From the NCBI GenBank assembly GCA_016869075.1, contig VGEY01000001.1:239496-303495 (forward strand): a DNA stretch of 64,000 nt, given 5' to 3'. This DNA comes from Alphaproteobacteria bacterium (GTDB lineage: Bacteria; Pseudomonadota; Alphaproteobacteria; Paracaedibacterales; VGCI01). Below are positions 43,288-54,827 of this stretch, piece after piece. The number at the start of each line of letters is the position of its first letter. The first letter of the stretch is position 1. The notes beneath the pieces are model-generated. The model made no database searches. It worked only from the letters and a program-made list of their open reading frames with translations, and had not been told where the DNA came from. The position numbers were made by a program, and so were the translations under genes.

Positions 43288-43848
43288 ATGAAAATAATGA
43301 CTTCTGGGAAGCACATTGAAGTTGGAGAAGCCTTAAAGACGCACATTGAGACATCTTTAAAAAATATCGTGCAACGCCAATTAGGTGACGTTTTAGAAGC
43401 CCAAGTTGTTGTTTCGAAAGATAATTATCAATTTTCAACAGATATTTCTATCCATGTAAGTAAACATTTTACCGTGCGTGCCCATGCTCAAGATACAGAC
43501 CCTTATCGCAGCTGTGATTTAGCTTTGGAAAGAATGGAAGCAAGGATCCACCGCTATAAAACCCGTTTAAGGGACAAAAAGCGGTCACACGATGATGACT
43601 TTTTCCCAGCCCAACAGTATGTCATCAATACACATGAAGAAGATAAAGGAGAGGATACTCCCCTTATTATTGCTGAAATGCAGCATGAAATTCCAACTTT
43701 AAGCGTTGGAGAAGCTGTCATGCGTATGGATTTAAGTGATTCCACAGTGATGATGTTTAAAAATTCCAATTCGGGCCATTTTAACGTGGTTTATCGTCGT
43801 AATGATGGCCATATTGGCTGGATTGATCCGAGCATTGTAAAAGAATAA
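43288..43848 (+). CDS. hpf: Long ribosome hibernation-promoting factor
   Basis: About 186 residues from the ATG at 43288, which has AGAGGGA upstream; the frame is open earlier, but the family begins MKIMTSGKHIEVGEALK. The N-terminal S30AE domain runs to about residue 100 (FTVRAHAQDTDPYRSCDLAL, ARIHRYKTRLRD). After a linker, the C-terminal dimerisation domain shows VGEAVMRMDLSDSTVMMFKN and HIGWIDP. Long HPF pairs 70S ribosomes into 100S dimers in stationary phase. ptsN, often next, is missing here. Confidence 0.93.
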   Translation: MKIMTSGKHIEVGEALKTHIETSLKNIVQRQLGDVLEAQVVVSKDNYQFSTDISIHVSKHFTVRAHAQDTDPYRSCDLALERMEARIHRYKTRLRDKKRSHDDDFFPAQQYVINTHEEDKGEDTPLIIAEMQHEIPTLSVGEAVMRMDLSDSTVMMFKNSNSGHFNVVYRRNDGHIGWIDPSIVKE

Positions 43849-43911
43849 AAATCGCGCAGAAAGATTTGTGACTCCCTTACCTTCTAGCATAGTTCCTCAA
43901 TTCCCTTGACT

Positions 43912-44160
43912 TTAAACGGTTTTGGTAACGTCTGCCGTATTTCCACCTGGGGTCACAAGAAGAAGAGAATCATACTTCGGTGTGTTTGCGTAATTGACAA
44001 CAAACACCAAATTAACAACACTCTTATTATTACCAAACGGCATTGGAAAATGTGTACCATCAGGTACATTAGCAAAAGCTGCAATAGCTTGATCCAAATC
44101 ATCTGCTGCTGCGTGAAACGGATTCTCCCCATCGCCTCCAACAATTTTTACTAATTCTTA
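43912..44160 (-). pseudogene. Degraded gene remnant
   Basis: A minus-strand frame gives VGGDGENPFHAAADDLDQAI and then FVVNYANTPKYDSLLLVTPG to a stop at 43912. It has no start codon; upstream a TAA at 44158 closes it. In a neighbouring frame a coding-like stretch (YGYVYGKVYDNQIYERLRI) continues up to about 44240. This fits a gene broken by a frameshift with its 5' part lost. Family not recognised. The rest of the region to 44280 holds nothing else I can support. Confidence 0.4.
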
Positions 44161-44280
44161 ATCTCTCATAAATTTGATTGTCATATACCTTTCCATACAC
44201 ATATCCATATGGGCAAGAAGCGGCCATAGCTCCCAGCCTATATAAATAAATTTGGTTTTGAAGGTGTAAAATTCAAGGTG

Positions 44281-45081
44281 TTAACGAGGGAGATCAAAAA
44301 CTAAAATTTCACTGCTTTTGGATGCCTTAAAGGTCAAGGGAACTCCTCCTTGGATTTGGGCCCCGTCTCCCTGGGAGAGAGTCTGTTCATTGATCGTAAC
44401 GTCCCCTTTTGCTACCTGAACCCAAGCTTGCCGGTTCTCAAACATCTTATGAGAAAAAGACTGTCCTTCTTCCAAATCCAGGACATACAGGTTCGCATTC
44501 TGATGTATTATTAAACTTTCATCTTTACCATCTGGAGAAACCAGGAGGGTGAGGTGACCAGGCTTGCGCTTGTTTCGAAAATCCTTTTGTTGATAAGACG
44601 GAGGCAATCCTGCTTGATCAGGGATAATCCAAATTTGCAACAAATGAACGGTCTTATCCTTATCAGGATTAAGCTCACTGTGCATAATACCTGTGCCCGC
44701 ACGCATCAGTTGAACTTCTCCTGGAACAATGACAGAACCATTTCCCAAAGAATCTTTATGTTCAAGTGCACCTTCTAATACATAAGTAATGATCTCCATA
44801 TCCTTATGACCGTGCATCCCGAAACCATTATTGGGGCTCACTTTATCTTCATTAATTACCCGTAATACACCGAAGCCCCTATGCTCAGGATCGTCATAAG
44901 AACCAAAGCTGAATGTGTGCTTACTGTCTAACCACCCAATAATTGTAAATCCTCTTTCAGCAGAGGGCCGAATTTGTATCATTTGCTTCTCCTTCTGGTT
45001 CATCATTGGTTTGTTTGTATCCGAATGGGTAATGCTCACAAATCCTACCCATAAAATAAAAAGTCTCATTAAGTTTTTCAT
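44281..45081 (-). CDS. Pirin-family protein with an N-terminal signal peptide
   Basis: A 266-residue bicupin of the pirin/YhhW group: FGMHGHKDMEIITYVLEG holds the metal-binding histidines with AGTGIMHSELNPD, and HLLQIWIIPDQAGLPPSYQQ is a family signature. YhhW-type pirins can act as quercetin dioxygenases. Unusually the domain is preceded by about 33 residues with a hydrophobic core (LMRLFILWVGFVSITHS) that looks like a signal peptide, implying export. It overlaps the DUF1937 gene by 4 bases, so they form an operon. Confidence 0.85.
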   Translation of the reverse strand: MKNLMRLFILWVGFVSITHSDTNKPMMNQKEKQMIQIRPSAERGFTIIGWLDSKHTFSFGSYDDPEHRGFGVLRVINEDKVSPNNGFGMHGHKDMEIITYVLEGALEHKDSLGNGSVIVPGEVQLMRAGTGIMHSELNPDKDKTVHLLQIWIIPDQAGLPPSYQQKDFRNKRKPGHLTLLVSPDGKDESLIIHQNANLYVLDLEEGQSFSHKMFENRQAWVQVAKGDVTINEQTLSQGDGAQIQGGVPLTFKASKSSEILVFDLPR

Positions 45082-45500
45082 GCTACATCCAAAAGAGTAT
45101 CCAGGATTTCTGTATCTATAGGTTGCTTAAAGATCTCAGAAAGATCACTCGACATTTGATTGGGGTCCATTTCATAAACCGAGATCCCATTTTTTCGGCA
45201 ATATATAAGTTCTTGACGCACGCCCCAAGACTTTTCCCACCCTTCTAAACAGAGCACGATCATCCCTTTTGATGTTGCCAAAAAATTAAAAAGAAACGGC
45301 ATAAATATCTCACGACGTTGTTCAAGTGAGGAAACATTAAGCTCTTTAGAAATTTCATGGTCGTAGACAAGGGGAGCAAACACACAAATTCCTTGGCGTA
45401 AAAAGGCTGTGGCAACTTTTAAAGACATTCTTAAACGGTACGCCTGTTCTTCTTCCGTTCCTTGATAGGGAGATGCTAAGTAGAAAAACCCCTGTTCCAT
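45078..45500 (-). CDS. DUF1937 family protein
   Basis: About 140 residues from ATG 45500, which has TTGAGGAA upstream (an earlier in-frame start at 45533 has none). FYLASPYQGTEEEQAYRL, QGICVFAPLVYDHEI and GMIVLCLEGWEKSWGVRQEL are the DUF1937 pattern, a fold like nucleoside 2-deoxyribosyltransferases. The biochemical role is unknown. Its TGA overlaps the ATG of the pirin gene. Confidence 0.78.
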   Translation of the reverse strand: MEQGFFYLASPYQGTEEEQAYRLRMSLKVATAFLRQGICVFAPLVYDHEISKELNVSSLEQRREIFMPFLFNFLATSKGMIVLCLEGWEKSWGVRQELIYCRKNGISVYEMDPNQMSSDLSEIFKQPIDTEILDTLLDVA

Positions 45501-45588
45501 AAATTCCTCAAGAATAAATATTTTTCGAAACAAGGCTATGTTACTTCAGCCCCACTCCAAATGACAAGGGGAAGCTCCGGCAGAGAGT

Positions 45589-47721
45589 TTAAGCAATCTT
45601 TTTCAAGACATCATTAATCATATTCATAATCGGTGTACCAGGAGTAAAAATAGCCGAAACACCAGATTGAATTAAGAAAGCATGATCTTGCGCTGGCAAT
45701 ATACCCCCGCATATAACCTTAATATGGGGGGCTTTTAAAGTGTTGAGAGAATTTATGAGAGCAGGAATAAGAGTTTTATGCCCTGCCACTAAAGACGACA
45801 CGCCTATTACATGAACATCATTCCTAATTGCTTGGTCAGCAGCCTCTTCTGGTGTTGAGAAAAGTGGACCTACAGTTACTTCGAAACCGCAATCAGAAAA
45901 CGCATTAGCTATAACTTTGAGACCCCGATCATGCCCATCTTGCCCTAATTTGATAAGAAGTATACTAGGTTTACGCCCATGGTTCTTAATAAAAGTAGCA
46001 ACGTCCTTGTGCACAACCTCTAATTCTTTTTGATCAGGAAGATTATGAGCAAAAACACCATTTAGAGGAGTCGTTGTTGCCTTATAGCGGCCATAAACTT
46101 CTTCCAGAGCCAATGATATTTCCCCCAAAGTAGCACGCGCTCGTGCAGCAACAAGTGTTGCCTCAAGAAGATTCTCTTTTGGAGATTTTGCGGCGGCCTT
46201 GAGAGCCTCAAGAGCAGAATTACATGCGGCCTGGTCACGTGTAGCCTTAAGTAATTTAAGATGTGCCAACTGTTCTTGCTTCACGGCTTGCACATCTATG
46301 TCTAAAAGGGGTGAGTTTTCTTCCTTATCCAGTTTAAATTTATTGACCCCAATAATGATATCTTCGCCTTCATCAATGCGAATTTGTCGGCATGTTGCTG
46401 CTTCTTCAATACGTCGTTTCGGAAGTCCTATTTCAACGGCTCTGGTCATTCCTCCCATCGCTTCAACCTCATTGATGAGGAGCAAAGCTGCTTCCATTAA
46501 ATCGTGCGTCAACCTCTCAACATAAAAACTTCCACCCAATGGATCAACAACATGGGTCAATCCTGTCTCATGGGATAAAATTAATTGTGTGTTTCGTGCA
46601 ATACGTGCGGTTCTCTTTGTCGGAAGTCCCAGAGCTTCATCCAATGCATTTGTGTGGAGTGATTGTGTCCCCCCTAATATGGCTGCCAACGCCTCTAGAG
46701 TCGTGCGAATTACATTATTATCCGGATCTTGTGCAGCAAGACTCACTCCAGAAGTTTGACAGTGCGTACGTAACATGAGGCTTTGAGGATTTTGAGGATT
46801 AAAGGAACGCATTAGTTTTGCCCATAGAAGACGTGCTGCCCTTAACTTTGCAACCTCCATAAAGAAGTTCATTCCTATAGCAAAGAAAAAGGAGAGACGG
46901 GGTGCAAAATCATCTATTTTTAATCCGCGCGCGAGGGCAGTGCGCACATATTCTAAGCCATTAGCCAGCGTATAAGCCAACTCTTGAACAGCTGTGGCTC
47001 CTGCTTCATGCATATGATAACCAGAAATAGATATAGGATTAAATTTTGGCATTGCGGTTGAACAGTATGCGATAATATCACCAACAATACGCATGCTCTC
47101 TTCAGGAGGGTAAATATAGGTGTTACGAACGAGGAATTCCTTCAAAATATCATTTTGTATAGTTCCTGCTAATTTCTCAACGGGTACGCCTTGTTCTTCA
47201 GCAGTAATCATATAAAAGGCTAAAATTGGGAGCACGGCCCCATTCATGGTCATGGATACACTCATTTGATCGAGAGGAATGCCTTCAAAGAGTCGTTTCA
47301 TATCTTCAACAGAATCAATGGCAACCCCAGCTTTACCAACATCTCCTGCGACCCGCGGATGGTCAGAATCATATCCCCGATGGGTTGGCAAATCAAAAGC
47401 CACCGATAATCCTCTTTGACCACCAGCTAAGCATTCCCTAAAGAAGGCATTGCTTTCTTTTGCGGTTGAATATCCTGCATATTGTCGAAGTGTCCAAGGT
47501 CGATTCACATACATCGTTGCACGTGCCCCTCGAAGATACGGAGGAAAACCAGGTAAAGAATCTGTCTCTAGACGCCCCTCCAAATCTTTATGGGTATACA
47601 GTGGTTTTATTTGTATCCCTTCTGGCGTGTACCAAGTTAAAGAAATGCTGCTTTGTCCTTGAAGTTCTATTTTAGCTAGAGCTTCCCAGTCCATCTCAGT
47701 TTTTTCTGATTCCTTCTTCAT
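45589..47721 (-). CDS. scpA: Methylmalonyl-CoA mutase, single-gene form
   Basis: About 710 residues from ATG 47721 (AAGGA upstream); the frame is open to 47826, but that extension overlaps the next gene. The N-terminal TIM barrel has the substrate channel ([40 protein letters not shown]) and the C-terminal domain the B12 motif with the lower-ligand His597 in LGQDGHDRG, plus [10 protein letters not shown] and VICGGILP. It interconverts methylmalonyl-CoA and succinyl-CoA using adenosylcobalamin. Length fits the self-sufficient large subunit. Neither a small subunit nor a MeaB chaperone is adjacent. Confidence 0.96.
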   Translation of the reverse strand: MKKESEKTEMDWEALAKIELQGQSSISLTWYTPEGIQIKPLYTHKDLEGRLETDSLPGFPPYLRGARATMYVNRPWTLRQYAGYSTAKESNAFFRECLAGGQRGLSVAFDLPTHRGYDSDHPRVAGDVGKAGVAIDSVEDMKRLFEGIPLDQMSVSMTMNGAVLPILAFYMITAEEQGVPVEKLAGTIQNDILKEFLVRNTYIYPPEESMRIVGDIIAYCSTAMPKFNPISISGYHMHEAGATAVQELAYTLANGLEYVRTALARGLKIDDFAPRLSFFFAIGMNFFMEVAKLRAARLLWAKLMRSFNPQNPQSLMLRTHCQTSGVSLAAQDPDNNVIRTTLEALAAILGGTQSLHTNALDEALGLPTKRTARIARNTQLILSHETGLTHVVDPLGGSFYVERLTHDLMEAALLLINEVEAMGGMTRAVEIGLPKRRIEEAATCRQIRIDEGEDIIIGVNKFKLDKEENSPLLDIDVQAVKQEQLAHLKLLKATRDQAACNSALEALKAAAKSPKENLLEATLVAARARATLGEISLALEEVYGRYKATTTPLNGVFAHNLPDQKELEVVHKDVATFIKNHGRKPSILLIKLGQDGHDRGLKVIANAFSDCGFEVTVGPLFSTPEEAADQAIRNDVHVIGVSSLVAGHKTLIPALINSLNTLKAPHIKVICGGILPAQDHAFLIQSGVSAIFTPGTPIMNMINDVLKKIA

Positions 47722-47755
47722 TTTTTTAAATCCTTGTTTGCCTATTTCATAGAAT

Positions 47756-48280
47756 TTACCTTTGAGCAACCCCCCAAGAATAAGAGGGAGGTTGGCTTGG
47801 AAATTGGGGAGGATATTGATTCCCATAATGTGAGGGGACCGAAACAGATGGGTTTGTAAAAGGGTTTCCCATTGGGTTTCCCATAGGGTTTGTCATAGAA
47901 TTATTATAGGTTTGTTGAGGAGGCGGTGATGATTTCATATTTAAACATTGAGGCAGCAAATCCTCAGCCTCACACATCAGGCGGCACATGGCTCTAATGG
48001 AACCAAACTGAGAGCATAAGTCTACATTACAGGCTTTATAGCAATAATTATCAATGATAGCTTCACATTTGGGATTTTTTGCTTTTCTGCAAAGATCTTC
48101 TAAATCGAGCGCTGGGTATTGCGTGGGTTTTTCATCTGCCGCAACAGTGTCTGACATTGGCCTTTTGGCCATGTTCTGCATGCGCTTCGTGGCTGCTGGG
48201 CTTATACAAACCAACAAAAGTAGCCAAACGACTGTCGTTTTAATGAATGTTTTGAATCTCATAAAGCAGCAACCACCCAC
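47756..48280 (-). CDS. Exported cysteine-rich hypothetical protein
   Basis: A 174-residue protein, GTG 48280 with AAGGA upstream or ATG 48262. Signal peptide [19 protein letters not shown]. The mature centre has eight cysteines in 53 residues ([10 protein letters not shown] ... [11 protein letters not shown] ... [15 protein letters not shown]), likely four disulfides, with two C-x3-C pairs. The tail is Asn/Pro/Gly/Gln-rich with repeated [10 protein letters not shown]. Resembles no family I know. It ends 34 bases before the mutase gene. Confidence 0.6.
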   Translation of the reverse strand: MGGCCFMRFKTFIKTTVVWLLLLVCISPAATKRMQNMAKRPMSDTVAADEKPTQYPALDLEDLCRKAKNPKCEAIIDNYCYKACNVDLCSQFGSIRAMCRLMCEAEDLLPQCLNMKSSPPPQQTYNNSMTNPMGNPMGNPFTNPSVSVPSHYGNQYPPQFPSQPPSYSWGVAQR

Positions 48281-48325
48281 AAGTTTCCTTACTTTTAGGA
48301 TAGTCGTTTAACTGTAAAGATTCAG

Positions 48326-49285
48326 TTACTGAAGAGTTTCTAGCTGGATATCTCTCTTAACATCACCATGCTTGCCCAATGGTGGAAGTTTGGTATCGCC
48401 CACAAAAAAATCGATTCCCCCAGCATTTCCTGTATTCACAATAACACCTGGCTTGTTTGGAACCACGTACTCTTCCCCCTGTTTAAGCACTTTCATAAAG
48501 TAGACATGGCCATCTTTATCACGGACTTCAACCCAAGAGGGTTCGCGCGCTTTTAATATAATTTTCTTGTTGGGTGTGTTTTGGGCAAGAGGAGAATTTT
48601 TTGATTTTTCTTCCTGATTTATCAATAGCTTAGAGGAAATCTCGGGCGCCTCTTTAGGGGGAGCCAATTTAGGAGGAGATTGAACTGGAAGAACAGGTGT
48701 AGAGGCTAATTCAACGGGTTTGTTTTCAGGCTCTTTTTCCAAAGGAGGTATCACTATTTTATTTCTTGTTCCTTGAATTGGGGAGGGAGCTTGAATGGGA
48801 GATACATTTTGATCACTTGCACTCGCTTCTACTGCAGGAGGTAAGGGCTTAGAGGAAGGTCTTAAAAAGAGGTATCCCATGGTAGCCACAATAACTATGA
48901 GAGCCGCTGAAGCAGCCAGAATGATAGCATTCGGCTCCTCTTCTGAAGGCATGGGAATGGGAACTTGACTCCGTTCATAATCAGGCAAACTTGGCAACGT
49001 ATTTAGGCGCCGTATAAGCTCTTCTTCATCTAGGGTAAGGAAGCGCGCATAGGTACGAATAAATCCTAATATATAAACACGCCCTGGCAAGTCAGAAAGC
49101 CGCCCTTCTTCTAGATCTTTCAAATATTGTTGTCGAATATGAATTTTTGAAGCTACTTGTTTTATAGATAAATGTTGCTCTTTTCTTACATGTGCAAGAA
49201 TCCGACCAACTTCACAGAATACGGATTCTATAATTTCATCTGATTGGTGGTTACTATAGTCTCTTGCGATATTTTCAGACCCCAT
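48326..49285 (-). CDS. RodZ-like HTH and membrane protein
   Basis: About 319 residues from ATG 49285. Residues about 20-95 are a Cro/C1-type HTH (LSIKQVASKIHIRQQYLKDL, FIRTYARFLTLDEEELI) as in RodZ; a single membrane segment follows (NAIILAASAALIVIVATMGY), then a Pro-rich linker and a C-terminal DUF4115 domain (REPSWVEVRDKDGHVYF, VNTGNAGGIDFFVGDTKLPP). In rods RodZ links MreB to the cell-wall machinery. No mre genes are adjacent. Confidence 0.85.
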   Translation of the reverse strand: MGSENIARDYSNHQSDEIIESVFCEVGRILAHVRKEQHLSIKQVASKIHIRQQYLKDLEEGRLSDLPGRVYILGFIRTYARFLTLDEEELIRRLNTLPSLPDYERSQVPIPMPSEEEPNAIILAASAALIVIVATMGYLFLRPSSKPLPPAVEASASDQNVSPIQAPSPIQGTRNKIVIPPLEKEPENKPVELASTPVLPVQSPPKLAPPKEAPEISSKLLINQEEKSKNSPLAQNTPNKKIILKAREPSWVEVRDKDGHVYFMKVLKQGEEYVVPNKPGVIVNTGNAGGIDFFVGDTKLPPLGKHGDVKRDIQLETLQ

Positions 49286-49547
49286 TGTCCATTTACCTCT
49301 TAAATGACCCCAACTGCACACTAGTTAGAGCAAAAAAATCATTCATATGCAAGAAATAAAACAAAACGGCCAATTTTGGAATTATTCACAGTAGTACACA
49401 CTGTATTAAATTTGTATTTAACATCGTCAATAACGACAATCAAACTATTAATAAGTATATTAATAAATTGTAAACATTTATTGATTTTAGCCTTTGCAAA
49501 TATATATTAAACATCAGAGGACCCAACAATTCAGAGGACAAATATCA

Positions 49548-51677
49548 ATGGCTACTATAAATGGGACATTTTTGAATGATATAATTTTTGGTACATCATT
49601 AAATGACATTATTGATGGAAAAGCCGGGAATGATACTATCAGCGGTAATGCTGGTGATGATTCGATTAATGGTGGTTTTGGTGATGATTTGATTGATGGA
49701 GGCATAGGTGCTGACGACCTGAAGGGCGGAGATGGAAATGACATGATTTTAGGGGGAGCTGGCAACGACACCCTCAATGGCGGCCTCGGCAATGATAACC
49801 TTGATGGTGGAACGGGTAATGATATCCTTATTGGCGGAGATGGAAATGATCGTCTCGATGGGGGAGCCGGCAATGATAATCTTTCCGGCGGCGACGGAAC
49901 TGACCTCTTCGTTGTCAACACAAGCACAAACGGAAAAGGAAAAGACTATATTGACGGCGGAAGTGGAGCAGATGCTTTAAAAATTGTAGCTACACCTGCT
50001 CAACTATTTGCTTTACAAGGTGCCATCGCAGCCTTTAATGCTTCCAATAAAAACGTTGTTTTTGATTTTGGTCAATATCTTGCCAATCATGGGGGTGATC
50101 GCACGATATTTGATGTTAAGGTAATCCGGGTTGAGCAAATTAAAATTGAAGTCATTGGTAACAATAATCCTATAGCTGTAAACGACGGTACGGTTGCAAC
50201 AACCACCGAAAATACGCCTGTTACGATCTTAGGTTCTACCTTAATGAGTAATGACACGGACCCTGATCCAGCATCCATTTTGTCTATGAATTCTGTGAGT
50301 GGCAATTCCCATGTTTCCCTCAATGCTGCAGGAAACGTGGTGTTTACACCTGGAACAGATTTTGATTATTTGTCGGTAGATGAACCAACCTCAGTAACTT
50401 TTAACTATACAGTTAAAGATCAATATGGCGCCATTTCCAATCAAGCCACTGCAACCATACTTGTTAAGGGTGTAAATGATATACCTGTTGCCCATGATGA
50501 TGAAATAACGGTTGCAGATGTTTATTCAACAACTTTTAACATTATTACCGGATCTTTTATAGCGGATCCTGGACTTATTTCACATAATTTAGGAATCGAT
50601 ACAGATGTTGATCATCTGGACACATTGAGCATTAGTCAATTAGGAAACTTAACGATAGATTTTGATGGCCTATCTCTGCCCGATGGGCTCTTATTCTCAG
50701 ATATTATGACATATACTGCAGAAACTCTTGGCCCTGATGAATTAGCCCATTATAGCTTTACTCCCAAAGCGCCCTTCGACAATAGTCTTCTCGATTTAGG
50801 TAACACCCCAGGATTTCTCATCATTAAAAAAGATGGTACTGTTATTTTTGATCGTGGAGATGCTTTTGATTTTATGACCGAAAATCAATCGATTACTTTA
50901 TCAGTTGGTTACACAGTTGACGACGGTCATGGTGAAAATTCTTCAGCTAATCTTACAATCACGATCGATGGTCAGGATAACAATGACGTTTTCTACGGCA
51001 CCAGCGGGGATGATACTTTCAATGCCGGTGTTGGAAAGGATATATTAATTGGAAATGGTGGTAATGATACTTTAAATGGCGGATCAGGTGACGATGTCTT
51101 TATTGCTGGCAGTGGAGATGACACCTACATAGGGGGAGATGGAAGCGATACCATTGACTATTCACAAGCAACCTCTGAGTTGACTGTTGACCTGCTTGTT
51201 GTAGGACCCCAAAATGTTGGGGGTGGATTTGGTTCCGATACGCTTAATACGGTCGAAAACATCACCGGTGGGGCATTTAATGATACGTTAAAAGGAGATG
51301 GAAACAGCAACACCATTATTGGAGGTGCTGGGAATGATACTATAACAGGGGAAGATGGCGGAGACATACTGACCGGTGGTTCAGGAATCGATACCTTCGT
51401 ATATTTGAATAAGTTACCAGGAGGGAATGATTTTGGAAATTTTACAGAAGGGCCAGACACCATTACTGATTTTAATTCAGCTGAAGATGTTGTTGTTTTT
51501 CATGCTGTTGGAAATATGGCGGGGCCTTTAGCCCAAACAATAATATCAGACGATGGTACAGGCGGCTCCCTCGCCACCTTTCGTGGCGATCTTACCATTG
51601 ATTTTAAAAATATCCCCTATTTTGACGGACAAACAATTCACGACATTCTGCCTGCTGGCCATATTGTGTTTATATAA
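49548..51677 (+). CDS. RTX-type calcium-binding repeat protein
   Basis: About 709 residues from ATG 49548. Two blocks of Gly/Asp nonapeptide repeats (GGxGxDxLx): residues about 15-125 ([21 protein letters not shown]) and about 485-620 ([19 protein letters not shown]). Between are two cadherin/VCBS-like domains ([32 protein letters not shown]). No N-terminal signal; the C-terminal tail (LPAGHIVFI) suits type I secretion. RTX repeats fold on Ca2+ outside the cell. No type I secretion genes are in the window. Confidence 0.9.
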   Translation: MATINGTFLNDIIFGTSLNDIIDGKAGNDTISGNAGDDSINGGFGDDLIDGGIGADDLKGGDGNDMILGGAGNDTLNGGLGNDNLDGGTGNDILIGGDGNDRLDGGAGNDNLSGGDGTDLFVVNTSTNGKGKDYIDGGSGADALKIVATPAQLFALQGAIAAFNASNKNVVFDFGQYLANHGGDRTIFDVKVIRVEQIKIEVIGNNNPIAVNDGTVATTTENTPVTILGSTLMSNDTDPDPASILSMNSVSGNSHVSLNAAGNVVFTPGTDFDYLSVDEPTSVTFNYTVKDQYGAISNQATATILVKGVNDIPVAHDDEITVADVYSTTFNIITGSFIADPGLISHNLGIDTDVDHLDTLSISQLGNLTIDFDGLSLPDGLLFSDIMTYTAETLGPDELAHYSFTPKAPFDNSLLDLGNTPGFLIIKKDGTVIFDRGDAFDFMTENQSITLSVGYTVDDGHGENSSANLTITIDGQDNNDVFYGTSGDDTFNAGVGKDILIGNGGNDTLNGGSGDDVFIAGSGDDTYIGGDGSDTIDYSQATSELTVDLLVVGPQNVGGGFGSDTLNTVENITGGAFNDTLKGDGNSNTIIGGAGNDTITGEDGGDILTGGSGIDTFVYLNKLPGGNDFGNFTEGPDTITDFNSAEDVVVFHAVGNMAGPLAQTIISDDGTGGSLATFRGDLTIDFKNIPYFDGQTIHDILPAGHIVFI

Positions 51678-51736
51678 GATAGCGACCCCCACCAATAGTG
51701 TAATATCATTTGAAATAACACCTGTTTTGTCAGCGT

Positions 51737-52150
51737 TCATTTTTTGGAACATACTTTTTCCCATTCACCTACCTGCTTATTCAACGTGTTTGCTAGTTTA
51801 TTAATTCCAATCAATTTTCGTACCTTGATGCATTCTTCTGGTGTGAAGAATACCCTATCTTTGTTACAAATTATCTTTTCGACTTCGTACTCATCGTGAC
51901 CCCAATTTGTTTCACCTTGATCTCTCAAAGCTCTGAATCTACGTACAACTCCTTGTGCTTCATCTCTCGCCTCTAATCTTTCATCTCTCAATGCATCATG
52001 GGCTTTTTTTGCTTCTTCCAGACACGCACTGCAAGCCGGAGAGTTGGGTGGAGGTTGTTTTTGTAACGAGCAGCTTTCAGAACGAGCAGCATCTGCCATA
52101 ACAATGCTTATAGATATGATAGCAAATAGGGCGATAAATTTTTGTTTCAT
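51737..52150 (-). CDS. Exported helical hypothetical protein
   Basis: About 137 residues from ATG 52150, with AAGGGAAA upstream. Signal peptide FIALFAIISISIVMADA; the mature part starts with a CSACLEEAKK pair and a charged helix (AHDALRDERLEARDEAQG), with further cysteines near the end (IICNKDR, EECIKVRK, KVCSKK). Probably a small disulfide-bonded periplasmic or secreted protein. Family unknown. Convergent with the RTX gene. Confidence 0.6.
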   Translation of the reverse strand: MKQKFIALFAIISISIVMADAARSESCSLQKQPPPNSPACSACLEEAKKAHDALRDERLEARDEAQGVVRRFRALRDQGETNWGHDEYEVEKIICNKDRVFFTPEECIKVRKLIGINKLANTLNKQVGEWEKVCSKK

Positions 52151-52304
52151 TGTGATTTCCCTTTCTGAGCACTCATTGAACAATAACGTAAAAATTATAC
52201 AATCTAAGCAATTACATACTATTAATAAGTGTAATTGAATAAATTTAATGTTTTGTTAAATGCGCTTGATGTGTCAGGAATTTTTTATTAAGCAATTGAA
52301 AATA

Positions 52305-52946
52305 TTATGAATTTCCAGTCTGATCGCTTCGCTTACCCCAATAACGGACCCGCCCAGTATCCACATGAACAAATTCAGAGTAGCGTCCAACACCGCCCGC
52401 TTGCAAAAACTTAGCAGCTGCTTGTACTTGTTTGAGGGTACGTCCTGGCACATAAATATCTGCGGCTTTTCCATAAATGTGCTGGCTGTTTTTAGCAACA
52501 CCACAACTTTTCTCATTCAGCATTTTATTACTTTTGGGAGAGCGGTAACCCGAAATAAGATGGAAGGGTTCATTCGTGTCTAATTGCTTTTGAATATTAT
52601 GAAGAAGATGCAGCAAATTACGATCAATTTCATGTGTTGTTTGAGTTCTATGGTCTCGAAAGAGATGATTTATCTCATCTAAAGCAGTCGTATTGTATTC
52701 CCCTTTCATCCAGAAAGCACATTTCTTTAAAGACTCTCCCGTATGACGATTATAAAAGCTGAGTAGAAGATCTTGCTCTTGTGATGCTGGGAGCAAATTT
52801 TGAGGCTTAATGTTTGGATTGCCAATCGCTTTTGGAATGAATAATGAAGGAGCTGCCACGAGTGATAAACTAAGGCTTCCTGATAGTTTTAAAAAATGAC
52901 GACGGTTGACGTGTGTATGTGCTTGGGTCAAACGTTTAAAAATCAT
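52305..52946 (-). CDS. YcbK-like (DUF882, M15-type) peptidase with Tat signal
   Basis: A 213-residue protein with GAGGAGGGG before its ATG. The N-terminus NRRHFLKLSGSLSLSLVAA is a twin-arginine signal. The catalytic part has LISGYRSPKSNKML, SQHIYGKAADIYVPG (zinc His and Asp) and FVHVDTGRVRYW (second His), the M15/VanY-like pattern of DUF882. These are periplasmic murein peptidases in the YcbK group. Size is typical. Confidence 0.9.
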   Translation of the reverse strand: MIFKRLTQAHTHVNRRHFLKLSGSLSLSLVAAPSLFIPKAIGNPNIKPQNLLPASQEQDLLLSFYNRHTGESLKKCAFWMKGEYNTTALDEINHLFRDHRTQTTHEIDRNLLHLLHNIQKQLDTNEPFHLISGYRSPKSNKMLNEKSCGVAKNSQHIYGKAADIYVPGRTLKQVQAAAKFLQAGGVGRYSEFVHVDTGRVRYWGKRSDQTGNS

Positions 52947-53063
52947 GATGTCCCCTCCTCATTAAAAAACCACACGCCTTTTTAAGACGTTCGAAAAGAC
53001 TTGTCAATTATAAGAATGTTATTTTATGACCGAACGCTCCCTAAAACCTTCCTTATACTCATA

Positions 53064-54071
<1,008 letters not shown>

Positions 54072-54119
54072 TTTACTTTCTCCTTTCTCTCAAACTATAA
54101 CTTCTTTTATCTCATTCTT

Positions 54120-54827
54120 TCATTTATAAATTTTATGTGCTCCACTACTTTTTTCATCCATTAAAATCATTGTTAGCGCTTTTGCGAGTTCCGAAGAATT
54201 TGTTGTATGTGGAAATGATTTGATAAAACGCCCCTGACGATCCATCAAATAAATCATCGTGCTGTGATCCATTAAATAATCAGCCATAGTCCCATCGGGT
54301 TTGGTTTTTGCAGCATAAACTTTATAGAGCTTTAAAGTGGAAGAAATTTCTTGAGACGTTCCAGTGAACATTTTGAATTTAGAATGAAAGTTGGTCGCAT
54401 AAATTTTAAGGCTTTCAACCGTATCACGCTCCGGATCGATTGTGATAAATATGGGCACAAATTCATCTATGTCACGTCCCAGTGCTTTGAGAGCACCTGA
54501 TATGTTTTGTAATCCCATCGGGCAAATATCTGGACAAAATGCATATCCAAAATAGATGAGGAGGTACTTACCCCTGTATTCTTGGCTAGAATGTCTCTCC
54601 CCAAATTGATCTGTTAGGGTGAAATCACCCCCCAGATGCGAAGTCCCTTGCCCTGGAAAATCTCGAATAATGACACTTTCTTGATCTTTGAGCTGATGAT
54701 AAATAAGCCAAAAGCAAACGAGAACCACACTCATAGCCAAGCTTATCGAACCGACGCCCCAGCGACGTGACTTCATATTTAACATGCTCTGCCTCTGTAC
54801 CTTTTTTCCCTTCTTATACCTTACCAT
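54120..54827 (-). CDS. SCO1/SenC-family copper chaperone
   Basis: A 235-residue protein; ATG 54785 with GAGG is an alternative start. A membrane anchor (GSISLAMSVVLVCFWLIYH) is followed by a thioredoxin-fold domain: FTLTDQFGERHSSQEYRGK, then YAFCPDICPMGL with the Cu-binding C-x3-C, and the third ligand His in YLMDHSTMIYLMD. SCO proteins deliver copper to the CuA site of cytochrome c oxidase. Anchored, facing the periplasm. No oxidase genes in the window. Confidence 0.93.
   Translation of the reverse strand: MVRYKKGKKVQRQSMLNMKSRRWGVGSISLAMSVVLVCFWLIYHQLKDQESVIIRDFPGQGTSHLGGDFTLTDQFGERHSSQEYRGKYLLIYFGYAFCPDICPMGLQNISGALKALGRDIDEFVPIFITIDPERDTVESLKIYATNFHSKFKMFTGTSQEISSTLKLYKVYAAKTKPDGTMADYLMDHSTMIYLMDRQGRFIKSFPHTTNSSELAKALTMILMDEKSSGAHKIYK

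Noticed and set aside
49514..49927. 137-codon minus-strand frame opposite the RTX repeats
   Set aside because: Its repetitive Ser/Pro composition mirrors the Gly/Asp repeats of the real gene on the plus strand.
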